Source of the DNA: an uncultured Bacteroidota bacterium
GTDB lineage: Bacteria > Bacteroidota > Bacteroidia > Bacteroidales > P3
Reading direction: 5' to 3'
Assembly (NCBI GenBank): GCA_902777005.1
Contig: CACYSB010000005.1
Span: 211,514 to 275,513, forward strand
DNA length: 64,000 nucleotides
In this document: positions 18,038 to 26,800 of the stretch, piece by piece
Numbering within the stretch: the first letter of the stretch is position 1
How the letters are laid out: every line of letters begins with the position of its first letter
The notes under the pieces: generated by a model
The model's database searches: none
The model's input: the letters and a program-made list of their open reading frames with translations, nothing else
What the model was told of the DNA's origin: nothing
Translations under genes and position numbers: made by a program

Positions 18038-18066
18038 ACCAACATTATTGGTATAGAATACCCAAT

Positions 18067-18104
18067 AGGGTGCTCCAATCGGGGCACCCTTCTTTTTTTC
18101 TTTT
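18067..18104 (+). terminator. Rho-independent terminator
   Basis: Stem AGGGTGC (18067-18073) with GCACCCT (18084-18090), 10-base loop, then a T-rich tail TCTTTTTTTCTTTT. Closes the beta-barrel gene. Confidence 0.9.
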
Positions 18105-18136
18105 AATATATTCTCCAGGGTATGGAAATTATTTCG

Positions 18137-18144
18137 TATCTTTG
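18137..18144 (+). promoter_or_regulatory. putative -7 box for DRTGG-PHP operon
   Basis: TATCTTTG 32 bases upstream of the ATG at 18177; no clear -33 box. Confidence 0.45.
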
Positions 18145-18176
18145 CACTCACAATTGGAACATAAAAACACCTGTAT

Positions 18177-18512
18177 ATGAAAGTAAGAGAACTTGTAGAG
18201 AAACTGAACCTCAAAGTGCTGAGCGGCGAGAACGGACTGGACCGCGAAATCGACGGCTGCTATGTCAGCGACCTGCTGAGCGACGTTATGGGCAATGCCG
18301 AGATGGGCAACGTGTGGGTCACCCTGCAGACCCATAAGAACGTAATGGCCATCGCCTCGCTGAAAGAGCTGGCCTGCGTCATTCTCGTCAAGGGCCTCAC
18401 CGCCAGCGACGACACTGTGGAGCAGAGCAATGAGGAGGGCATACCCTTCCTCAGCACCGACATGCAGACCTACGAGACCGTCGGCAAGATATACCAGTTG
18501 CTGAACGCATAA
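18177..18512 (+). CDS. DRTGG-domain protein
   Basis: 111 residues covering a single DRTGG-like domain, the fold also found at the N terminus of HPr kinase and in some CBS proteins: MKVRELVEKLNLKVLSGENG, GCYVSDLLSDVMGNAEMGN and CVILVKGL. Small cytoplasmic protein, probably a ligand-binding or regulatory partner. The stop codon TAA is directly followed by the ATG of the PHP gene (TAAATG), so the two are translationally coupled. The same pair occurs in other anaerobes near hydrogenase genes, but none is present here. Confidence 0.8.
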   Translation: MKVRELVEKLNLKVLSGENGLDREIDGCYVSDLLSDVMGNAEMGNVWVTLQTHKNVMAIASLKELACVILVKGLTASDDTVEQSNEEGIPFLSTDMQTYETVGKIYQLLNA

Positions 18513-19280
18513 ATGCTTAACGCCTACAAAGCCGACCTGCACATACACACTGTGCTGTCGCCGTGCGGTGACCTTGAGATGTCGCCCACGGCAATAGTGG
18601 AGCGTGCCCTCTCTCGCGGCCTTGACATGATAGCCATCAGCGACCACAACACCACACGACAGGTGAAGGTGGCGCAGAAGGTCGGCAAGGCTAAGGGATT
18701 GTTTGTGCTTGGCGGCGTGGAGGTGACCTCGCAGGAGGAGACCCATTGTCTCTGCTATTTCCCCGATGATGCGGCGCTGGATGCTTTCCAGGAGTTCCTT
18801 GACGCGCACCTGCCACCGATACCCAACGATGAAGAACGTTTCGGCTACCAGCTCATCGTTGACGAGAACGAGGAGATAGTGGGCGAGGAGCCCTACCACC
18901 TGCTTAACGCCATCGACGTGGACATCGACGGCATTTACGATGAAGTGCACCGCATCGGAGGTCTTTTTGTGCCGGCACATATCAACAAAGGTACCACCTC
19001 GCTGATGAGCCAGCTGGGCTTCGTGCCCCCTGACCTCAGTGCCGATGGCCTTGAGATCAATGCCCGCACCACGCGCGACGAGATGGTGAAGAAATTCGCC
19101 TACCTCAAGCGCTTCACCTTTATCACAGACAGCGACGCCCACTTCATCGACAACGTGGGCGATGTCTACAACCATGTCTACATGGAGCACCGCTCTTTTG
19201 ATGAGTTCGCGATGGCTTTGCACGGCGAAGAAGGGCGATATGTGGACAGCATGTATTTCCGTGACCATAGATTAAGGTAG
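18513..19280 (+). CDS. PHP-domain metal-dependent phosphoesterase
   Basis: 255 residues. PHP motifs are complete: DLHIHTVLSPCGD (9-21), ISDHN (about 46-50), a Glu in GGVEVTS, PAHINK and TDSDAH near 210. These give the usual three-metal site for phosphate ester hydrolysis, as in YciV/RNase AM and TrpH-like proteins. Cytoplasmic. Encoded with the DRTGG protein. Substrate could be a nucleotide or a 5'-phosphate oligonucleotide; not decided by sequence. Confidence 0.88.
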   Translation: MLNAYKADLHIHTVLSPCGDLEMSPTAIVERALSRGLDMIAISDHNTTRQVKVAQKVGKAKGLFVLGGVEVTSQEETHCLCYFPDDAALDAFQEFLDAHLPPIPNDEERFGYQLIVDENEEIVGEEPYHLLNAIDVDIDGIYDEVHRIGGLFVPAHINKGTTSLMSQLGFVPPDLSADGLEINARTTRDEMVKKFAYLKRFTFITDSDAHFIDNVGDVYNHVYMEHRSFDEFAMALHGEEGRYVDSMYFRDHRLR

Positions 19281-19281
19281 A

Positions 19282-20025
19282 ATGAAAAGAGTTATACTAA
19301 GCCTGTTTTTATGCCTTGTGTGCGCTGTAGGAATGGCGCAGAAGGGTGGCGCTCCGGCGCCGCAACGCCATACTGTACGCTTCGAGAGCCAGCATGGTGA
19401 AGCGTTCTCAGTGTTTATTGACGGCGAATTGCAAAACCATATGCCGCAGACGCGAGTACTGGTGAATGATGTGAGTTCGCAGACCCATGAGGTCATCGTA
19501 GTGTTGAAACGCCCTGTAGAGAAAGCCGCTGTATTGAGCTTGCGTCCGGGAGAACCCAATGTGATGGTGAATATAAACTACGACAGGCGTCTTGAGCGCT
19601 TGTATCTGTACACACCGGCTCATAATCGTGGTGACTATGTGGAACCGTTGCCAGAACTTAAGGTTCCCAAGACCTATGCGGGACAGCGTCCTGTTGTCGT
19701 CGTTGTCAATGAGGCAGCGTCGCAGGACACCGCAGTGGTATATACCGAAGAGCAGGTGGACTCGATGATTGTGCGCCTCAAGGGGCAGTCGTTCGACAGT
19801 GACCGTCTGGCATTGGCAAAGGTTATCGTCGCCTCTGCAGCAACGCTGAATGCCGAGCAGATAGCGCGTTTGGCGCAGACGATAGACTTCAGTAATTCCC
19901 GCGTTGATTTCCTCAAGTATGCTTATCACTACTGTGTAGACCAGGTAAACTATACTGTGGCTGTGAATACCCTCACCTTCAGCAGCGACAAGCGCAAGGT
20001 GCTCGACTACATTGCGGCGCAGTAG
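19282..20025 (+). CDS. secreted DUF4476-domain protein
   Basis: 247 residues, signal peptide 1-19 (AVGMAQ). The N-terminal part is a beta-rich domain (RHTVRFESQHGEAFSVFIDG). The C-terminal region about 155-245 matches DUF4476: SFDSDRLALAKVIVASA, LAQTIDFSNSRVDFLKYAY. Function unknown; common in Bacteroidetes. It starts 1 bp after the PHP gene and its stop is only 2 bases from the stop of the convergent btuG gene. Confidence 0.82.
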   Translation: MKRVILSLFLCLVCAVGMAQKGGAPAPQRHTVRFESQHGEAFSVFIDGELQNHMPQTRVLVNDVSSQTHEVIVVLKRPVEKAAVLSLRPGEPNVMVNINYDRRLERLYLYTPAHNRGDYVEPLPELKVPKTYAGQRPVVVVVNEAASQDTAVVYTEEQVDSMIVRLKGQSFDSDRLALAKVIVASAATLNAEQIARLAQTIDFSNSRVDFLKYAYHYCVDQVNYTVAVNTLTFSSDKRKVLDYIAAQ

Positions 20026-20027
20026 CT

Positions 20028-21119
20028 TTATAGCTGTATTTGTCTTGATATGTTGTCGCTGATGCTGACGACCTCCACCGTGTTCGAGAAACTCACGGTG
20101 ACGTAAGCCTTTGTGCCATAGACGGCCAGATCCTGCGCCACGTCGCCCAGGTCGCGTCCGTTGGCGGTACCGAAGACGTTGTTGGTGATGGCGCCTGTGG
20201 CGAGGATAACGCGGCTCAGGGAGGCCTCGTTGTTGCTCCAGTTGCCTTCGTTGAGCACGTAGGCCGAGCCGTCGCCGAGGGCAGCCACTTTCGACGGCAG
20301 CATGCCGGCTTCGCTCCGCCACAGCTGTGTGCCGTCGGCGGCGAAGCAAACCACGTCGCCGGCTCCGCCGTAGATGTCCTGTGTGGTGACATAAATACAA
20401 TCGCCGATGCAGTTGATGCTGTAGGGTTTTGTGACGCCGCAGCCATCAAGGATGGTCTCCTTGGTGTTGGTCAGCGGATTGAGACGATAGAAGCTGGCCG
20501 GTGTGCCGTATCCGCCGCTATAGCTGTATACAAGGCCGTCTTTGACGTCGAGCGCTGTCATCTCGTAGCCAAGTTCTGTAACGCCGTGGGTGGCGGCGTC
20601 TATCAGTACCGACGTGGTGGGGACATTATAGCCATTGCCACAGGTGACAATCACGTGGTTGTTGTCTACGGCCACTATGCGCTGCGGGTCGCTGGGCACG
20701 TCGATGACATCTACGAGGCTGAAAGTGCTGATGTCGACAACGAAGATACGCTTGTCGTATATTATTGTGCTTGAGGCGTCGGTGGTCCATGAGCTGGCCA
20801 CGAAGAGCTTGCCTGCAGCCACAGCTATCCCCTCAAGGTCGTATTGCGTGTTGAACTTCAGCATGCGGTCGATAACGCCGCTGGCGGTGTCGATGCGCAG
20901 TATCGCCGGAGGGTAGCCGCAAGTGACGTACACTTTGCCGTCGTGGCACACCATTGAGCGGGGCTTTTGGGCTGCACCGGTGCTGTATGCACTTTGCGTC
21001 GCCGTCACCTGCTCGTCGGCAGGTACATCTGTGCCATCGGGCTTTGGTGTCTCTTTCACGCAAGCCGTTATGGCTACGGCAATCAGTGTATAGGCTATTA
21101 TTCTTGCCAAGTGTTTCAT
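20028..21119 (-). CDS. btuG: BtuG-like surface cobalamin-binding beta-propeller lipoprotein
   Basis: 363 residues. Lipobox ITAC (Cys20), followed by a Pro/Asp-rich surface-export-like stretch, then repeated propeller blades (KVYVTCGYPPAILRIDTASG, KIFVVDISTFSLVDVIDVP-like, YVLNEGNWSNNEASLSR) of the YncE/DUF5074 type. Known family: in Bacteroides, BtuG sits on the BtuB barrel and captures vitamin B12 with very high affinity. Here it lies 13 bp after btuB, under a cobalamin riboswitch, which supports the assignment. It most likely faces the outside as a lid on BtuB. Confidence 0.85.
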   Translation of the reverse strand: MKHLARIIAYTLIAVAITACVKETPKPDGTDVPADEQVTATQSAYSTGAAQKPRSMVCHDGKVYVTCGYPPAILRIDTASGVIDRMLKFNTQYDLEGIAVAAGKLFVASSWTTDASSTIIYDKRIFVVDISTFSLVDVIDVPSDPQRIVAVDNNHVIVTCGNGYNVPTTSVLIDAATHGVTELGYEMTALDVKDGLVYSYSGGYGTPASFYRLNPLTNTKETILDGCGVTKPYSINCIGDCIYVTTQDIYGGAGDVVCFAADGTQLWRSEAGMLPSKVAALGDGSAYVLNEGNWSNNEASLSRVILATGAITNNVFGTANGRDLGDVAQDLAVYGTKAYVTVSFSNTVEVVSISDNISRQIQL

Positions 21120-21132
21120 GTCGTCAGTTGTT

Positions 21133-23118
21133 TTATAGTTCGTACGTTATCTTCAGTCGGTAGTTGCGTCCCATCATTGGATAGGAGCGCACCACCTCGT
21201 ATTGTGTGTCAAGCAGGTTGAGCACCTGTACCTGTATGGTCATGGTGCCCCAGCGCAGGTCTATCTTGCGGTCGGCGATGAGCCCGAGGTCGCAGTAGGC
21301 TGGCATGCGGGTGGCGTCGCTGTTCTGCATGCGGTAGTAGCGTTCACCCACCACCATGGCCGACACACCGAGGTTCACCCACCGGTTCTCCCAGCGCAGC
21401 GAGGCGCCGCCGCTATGGCGCGGAGTGTAGGCTATCTGGTGCCCGTAGCTCTTGCTGTTGCGGTCGCTGCGGTCTACGGCATGCTGGAAGCTGTAGGTGA
21501 GATGAAAGTTGATACGTTGATACGTTGATACGTTGAATGACATATCCGTGGTGGCGTCCACACCCAGTATCTCGGCCTTGCCTATGTTCTGCATGCTCCA
21601 AAGGAACATGTTCTGCGTTGGTATGGCTATTATCTTGTCGGTTACGCGGTTGTAATACATGTCCAGCGTGCCGCCCCACCGTTCGGCGGTGTGCGTGACA
21701 CCGATGTTGTGCTGGCGGGCGCACTCCGGGCGCAGGGCGCGTGGCATGGTGAAGAAGTAGAGCTCGCTGAAGTTGGGGGCGCGGTAGGTCTCCTTGTAGA
21801 AGTAGCGAAGCGTGGTGCCGTTGCCAATGGTGTACATAAGGCTTGCGTAGGGAGACAAGCGGTGGTAGAATGGCAGCGTGTCGAGGTCAACCACGCGGTC
21901 GCGTATCAGCGTGGCAAGCAGATGGGCGCGAGCCTCGAATCCGGCGCGGTGCATACGCACGTCGGCCACACCGAGCAGGCTTGAGCGTTGCACCTCGTAG
22001 CGCTGCTGCAGGTTGGAATTGAGCCAGTTGCTGGCGGCATCCACCGAGGCATTTATGTCGAGCCACTCTGTCGCCGACCATGCTCCACTGCCGCTGAGGT
22101 AGGCCTCGCGTTGCAGGTACTCATTGTGCAGGTAGTGTGTGCTGTTGGCCGCTGCACTGTCTTCGTAGAAGTCCCACGTCTGCTGCGCTTTGGCGAGCAG
22201 CTGCCATTTCACCTTCTCGCGTTCCACGCGCCAGCGCAGTTGTCCGAAAGCCACCTCCTCGCGCGTGTTTTCCGCCGAAGGCAGCTGGTTGTAGAGCTGC
22301 ACAGGGCCCGGCAGCTGGTGCATGCCGCGCATATAGTGCATCTTGGCCGTCAGCATGTTGTCGCGGGCTATGGTGTAGAACAGCGAGGCGTCGGCGGTGA
22401 ACATGTGCATCGCCGAGTGCAGACGTTGCTCGCGGCTTGTCTTGCCCTTGTGGTCGAGGGTGTAGTAGAGCGTGAAGGGGTAGTCGCCGTCGCTCTTGAT
22501 GTAGTTCACCCACAGGCTGCTCTTGAGGCGTTTGCTCCATTTCTGTTCCCACAGCAGGGTGGGGGAGAGCATGTTGAAGGAGCCCAACTCCATGCCCACC
22601 TTCAGGTTGGTGCGCTCGGCGAGGAAGAAGCGTGGCTCGGCGCTCACGAGGCTTATGACGTTGCCTGCGGCGTAGGCGCGCGCCGAGATCAGGCTCTCCT
22701 GCTGCTGTCCCTGGCTGAGGCTCACGTAGGCGGCGTTGCCCAGCAGGTAGCGGCCGAGGTCTACCTGACCGTTCTGCGAGTTGTCCACGGCCACGCCGTC
22801 GATGGTGAGCGTCGAAAACTGGGTGCCGAGGCCGCGAGCCGAGACCGTTTTCAGGCCACCGATGCCGCCGTAGTCCTTCAGGGTCACGCCGGCCATCTGC
22901 TTGATGGCGTCGCTGAGTTGCAGTGCCCCCTGTGCCTCAATCTTCTCTATGTCCATCACCTGTGTCGGCACTGCGGTGCGCATGGTGGCGGGAGCGCGCT
23001 GCGAGGAGACCTCCACCTCGTCGAGCGAGCGCACAGTGTCCTGGGCCTGCAGCGCCAACGGCGCGGCGGCAAACACGGCGAGAAGCGCGGCTTTCCAATA
23101 TCTGTTGAAAACGCTCAT
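21133..23118 (-). CDS. btuB: TonB-dependent cobalamin receptor
   Basis: 661 residues. Signal peptide 1-25 (APLALQAQ); TonB-box region (RSLDEVEVSSQ) about 29-40; plug domain to about 160 (LSDAIKQMAGVTLKDYGG, VSARGLGTQFSTLTIDGVAV); then a 22-strand barrel ending YRLKITYEL. It imports B12 across the outer membrane, powered by TonB. The cobalamin riboswitch upstream (23155-23325) and btuG downstream fix the substrate. An 8-bp repeat (TGATACGT, 3 units plus a partial) lies in the coding region at 21510-21537. The frame is intact. Confidence 0.92.
   Translation of the reverse strand: MSVFNRYWKAALLAVFAAAPLALQAQDTVRSLDEVEVSSQRAPATMRTAVPTQVMDIEKIEAQGALQLSDAIKQMAGVTLKDYGGIGGLKTVSARGLGTQFSTLTIDGVAVDNSQNGQVDLGRYLLGNAAYVSLSQGQQQESLISARAYAAGNVISLVSAEPRFFLAERTNLKVGMELGSFNMLSPTLLWEQKWSKRLKSSLWVNYIKSDGDYPFTLYYTLDHKGKTSREQRLHSAMHMFTADASLFYTIARDNMLTAKMHYMRGMHQLPGPVQLYNQLPSAENTREEVAFGQLRWRVEREKVKWQLLAKAQQTWDFYEDSAAANSTHYLHNEYLQREAYLSGSGAWSATEWLDINASVDAASNWLNSNLQQRYEVQRSSLLGVADVRMHRAGFEARAHLLATLIRDRVVDLDTLPFYHRLSPYASLMYTIGNGTTLRYFYKETYRAPNFSELYFFTMPRALRPECARQHNIGVTHTAERWGGTLDMYYNRVTDKIIAIPTQNMFLWSMQNIGKAEILGVDATTDMSFNVSTYQRINFHLTYSFQHAVDRSDRNSKSYGHQIAYTPRHSGGASLRWENRWVNLGVSAMVVGERYYRMQNSDATRMPAYCDLGLIADRKIDLRWGTMTIQVQVLNLLDTQYEVVRSYPMMGRNYRLKITYEL
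21510..21537. repeat. octamer microsatellite inside btuB
   Basis: TGATACGT three times in a row (21510-21533) followed by TGAA. It lies in barrel coding sequence; gain or loss of one unit would shift the frame. Confidence 0.85.
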
Positions 23119-23154
23119 TTCCGTCCTTTCCTCGAGGGCTTCATTTCTTTTTTC

Positions 23155-23325
23155 ACGGCTTCGGCAGGTCTTCTGGCTTGCCTCCGGCGCTCCCCCTTCC
23201 CATGCGCCTGTGGCAGCGCACAGTGGTCTTCGGAGTACCTAAACGGTTGAGGCTCACAGCAGCGGGACTGCCCGGGACTCTCACCCGGTTCCCTATTATC
23301 GGCCTTCTGTGGCCGACCAAAACCG
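23155..23325 (-). ncRNA. cobalamin riboswitch
   Basis: On the minus strand, GGGAACCGGGTGAGAGTCCC followed by CAGTCCCGCTGCTGTGAGCC matches the conserved cobalamin-riboswitch core. CCAGAAGACCTGCCGAAG further on is the conserved 3' element. The end is 37 bases ahead of the btuB ATG, so B12 binding should reduce btuBG expression. Confidence 0.95.
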
Positions 23326-23329
23326 GTTG

Positions 23330-23337
23330 CAAAAGTA
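23330..23337 (-). promoter_or_regulatory. putative -7 box of riboswitch-btuBG transcript
   Basis: TACTTTTG on the minus strand, just before the riboswitch; matches TAnnTTTG. No clear -33 box. Confidence 0.45.
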
Positions 23338-23404
23338 CGAAAAAAATAGAAACAGGGAATTATATTTTTTATCCGGCGTCCCTCCGCCACCGGTCCGGCA
23401 TCCC

Positions 23405-23492
23405 TCCGGCCTACCTCCGACAGAAAACCGTAGAACAACCGGTGAACAGTCGGAGCGGAGTCGGAGAGGGGACGGAGAGGAGTCGGAGAGGC
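23405..23492 (+). repeat. intergenic inverted-repeat element, copy C
   Basis: CTCCGACAGAAAACCG, then GAACAACCGGTGAACAG and an expanded purine tail with five CGGAG units (about 23450-23490). The left arm is shortened. The tail points to the LRR gene, whose promoter is about 180 bases further. Confidence 0.65.
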
Positions 23493-23533
23493 ACCGGTGA
23501 TCCGGCGCCTCCCGTCCGGCGGGGTATGCCGAG

Positions 23534-23577
23534 GGCCTTTTGAAGGCCTTTTGAAGGCCTATTGAAGACCTATGGAA
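23534..23577 (+). repeat. four 11-bp direct repeats upstream of LRR gene
   Basis: GGCCTTTTGAA, GGCCTTTTGAA, GGCCTATTGAA, GACCTATGGAA in register. The 11-bp period is one helical turn, so all units face the same side of the DNA: a possible operator. Confidence 0.85.
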
Positions 23578-23606
23578 AGAGTATGGCACATGGCTTCTTT
23601 TTTTGA

Positions 23607-23646
23607 CATGAATTACCGTGAATGGCCGTGAATTATCATGAATTAT
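23607..23646 (+). repeat. four 10-bp direct repeats abutting the -33 box
   Basis: CATGAATTAC, CGTGAATGGC, CGTGAATTAT, CATGAATTAT; the last unit ends one base before the TTTG -33 box at 23647. Confidence 0.8.
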
Positions 23647-23677
23647 TTTGTCGGTTGGAAAACATTTTGTATCTTTG
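23647..23677 (+). promoter_or_regulatory. canonical Bacteroidetes promoter of the LRR gene
   Basis: TTTG (23647-23650), a 19-base spacer, TATCTTTG (23670-23677): a perfect match to the Bacteroidetes sigma-ABfr consensus, giving a leader of about 140 bases. Confidence 0.75.
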
Positions 23678-23823
23678 CAGTCACTTTCGAGAGCGAAAGT
23701 TGTAAGCAGAAAAAGCATTGCAATAGTTGCACATAACCTCATGCCTTTTCTTATTGTATAAGGTTAATAAGCATTCCGTTGGAGGGTCGGAAAAAGGAAG
23801 CAATCAACAAAAACATCAATAAT

Positions 23824-26800
23824 ATGAAACAAACCCTTACCCTTTTCGCAAGTTTGCTGCTGGCTTTGGCCATCCCGCACAGCGTTAAAGCCTATGATTT
23901 CAGCTATACCTATCAGGGGAAGACGCTGTACTACACAATCACAGGTAGCAACACTGTATCTGTTGTAAATCCTATTCCTCCTTATTGGTATGGTTTTACT
24001 GGGACAAGACCATCGGGTGACGTTATTATCCCCAGTTCAGTTCAGAACAATTCAACAACCTATACAGTAACCGGAATCGGAGAATACGCGTTCAGTTACT
24101 GTAGTGTGACGAGTGTCACAATACCAAGTTCTATTACGAGCATCGGTGAGCGTATTTTTTATTCATGTAATAATATAACCACCTTGAACTACAATGCAAC
24201 CAACTGTACATCGCTGCCCTCTAATGAGAATGCTTTCGGCTATTGCCCTAGCCTTACAACAATCAACATAGGTGGCAATGTGACACATTTGCCGGACTAT
24301 CTTTTCTCATGTTGTGAGGGTATTACCAGCATCACTATACCAGCTTCTGTGACAAACATTGGAAATCGTGTCTTCTACGATTGTTCGGGACTGACAACGG
24401 TGTATTTCAACGCCACCAACTGTGCGTCCATGAACGGCACTTCATCTGAATCCGTTTTCTTTGGCTGTCATATAACTACACTCAATATTGGCAGCACAGT
24501 GGAGCAAATACCTAATAAGGCTTTTAGGAAATGTACTGAACTGACAACGGTGAACTTCAATGCCACCAACTGCACGTCTATGGGTAGTTGGTCCGATAAT
24601 GCTGTTTTCTACGATTGCCCCAATCTTGCCACAGTCAATATCGGCAACAATGTAACTCAGCTACCAGCGGATGCGTTCTATAATTGTACAGGACTGACAT
24701 CGGTGTCAATTTCTTCCTCTGTAATAACTAGTATCGGGAATAGTGCTTTTAGAGGATGTAGTAGCCTTACTTCCATAACCATTCCCAATTCAATAACCAG
24801 CATTTGTGTCAATGCCTTTTATGGTTGTACGAGCTTGATATCCATCACTATTCCGAACTCCGTTACAAGCATTGGCAGTGGCGCCTTTTACGGCTGTAGT
24901 GGTTTGACCTCTGTTACAATCCCGAACTCCGTCACAAGCATTGACCAATCTACCTTCTCCGGCTGTACCGGCTTGACCTCTGTCACCATCGGTAACTCCG
25001 TCACAAGCATTGGTAGTAGTGCCTTCCAAGGATGTACCGGCTTGACCTCAGTCACCATCCCGAACTCCGTCACAAGCATTGGTAGTAGTGCCTTCCAAGG
25101 ATGTACCGGCTTGACCTCAGTCACCATCCCGAACTCCGTCACAAGCATTGGTAGTAATGCCTTCCGCGGCTGTCCCGGCCTGACATCGGTGACAATTCCT
25201 AATTCCGTAACATCCATCGGACAACGTGCTTTCTCTGAATGCAGTGGCCTGATATCCGTCACCATCCCCAACTCGGTGACATCCATTAGCAACTACACTT
25301 TCTATGGTTGCAGCAGCTTGACCTCCGTCACCATCCCCGACGGCGTCACCTCGATAGGCAATGAGGCTTTCTATAATTGCAGCGGCCTTGATACAGTATA
25401 TATGAAGTCTGAAATAGCGCCATCTCTCGGCTCCAATTGCTTTTCCTACAATGCCACCGGCCGTGTCTTTATGATTCCCTGTGGAAGCTACGATTCTTAT
25501 TATAATAAAAGCCAGTGGTCTGCCTATAGGAATTATTTGCGTGAACCTGTGGTGGATTTATCAATCAGCGTTGCTTCCAGTAGTCCTTATTATGGCTCAG
25601 CGAGCGTGGTGCCATTTAGAGGCAACAATGTCCATTGCGATTCTACAACAATTGTTTATGCCACAGCTGATGAACACTGCGTTTTTGACCATTGGAGCAA
25701 TGGCAACACAGCCAACCCCGACACCCTGCATTTGACCGGCGACAGCACTGTTACGGCAGTCTTTATCCCCAACCAATACACAGTGACAGGTGTGGCCTCG
25801 GACAACATAAAAGGTACGGTATATGGCAGTGCAACGGTGTACTACCTTGACACTGTAACCTTGACTGCCACTGCAAACTACGGCTATCATTATACAGGAT
25901 GGAATGACAATAACAATGACAACCCGAGACGTGTGGTTGCCACTGGCAATATCACGCTGTCAGCTCTGTTTGATTACAATCAATATAGCATTACAGTGCA
26001 AGCCGACACCTCAATACACGGTAATTGCGCGGGCGGCGGAAGTTACAACTATCTGTCGGAACGCACTATCACAGCAACGGCCAACTATGGCTACCACTTC
26101 ACACAATGGAATGACGGCAACACAGATAACCCTCGTGTCATCACGCTTACCAAGGATACTGCCTTTATCGCACTATTCGCAAAAAACCAGTATATTGTAA
26201 ATGGATTGGCAAATTATGACACCAGAGGCTCCGTGTTAGGCAGCGACACTGTGGATTACCTCGATACGGTAACCTTGACAGCTATGGCCAACTATGGTTA
26301 TCATTTTGTAAAATGGAACGACAACAATACACATAATCCCCGTCGCATTGCTGCAACAGGTAATATCACAAAAACTGCCATTTTCGAATATAACAAATAT
26401 AGTCTCACGGTGCAGGCCGACATATCCATTCATGGTACTTGTACGGGTAGCGGAAACTACAACTATCTGTCGGAACGCACTATCAGTGCCACAGCAAACT
26501 ATGGCTACCACTTCTCGCAGTGGGACGACGGCAACACCGACAATCCCCGTACCATCACGCTGACGCAGGACACCACGTTTATTGCGAGCTTTGCACCGAA
26601 CCAATACACGCTGACTGTGACGGCTGGCGAGCACGGCACGGCCAGCGGAAGCGGTAGCTACGACTATGGCGACACCATCATGATTCAGGCCTATCCAGAA
26701 GCACACTACCACTTCATACGCTGGAACGACGGCAATGCTGACAACCCACGGCAATATCGTGTGGGGGGGGACATAACGCTGACGGCATTCTTCGCCATCG

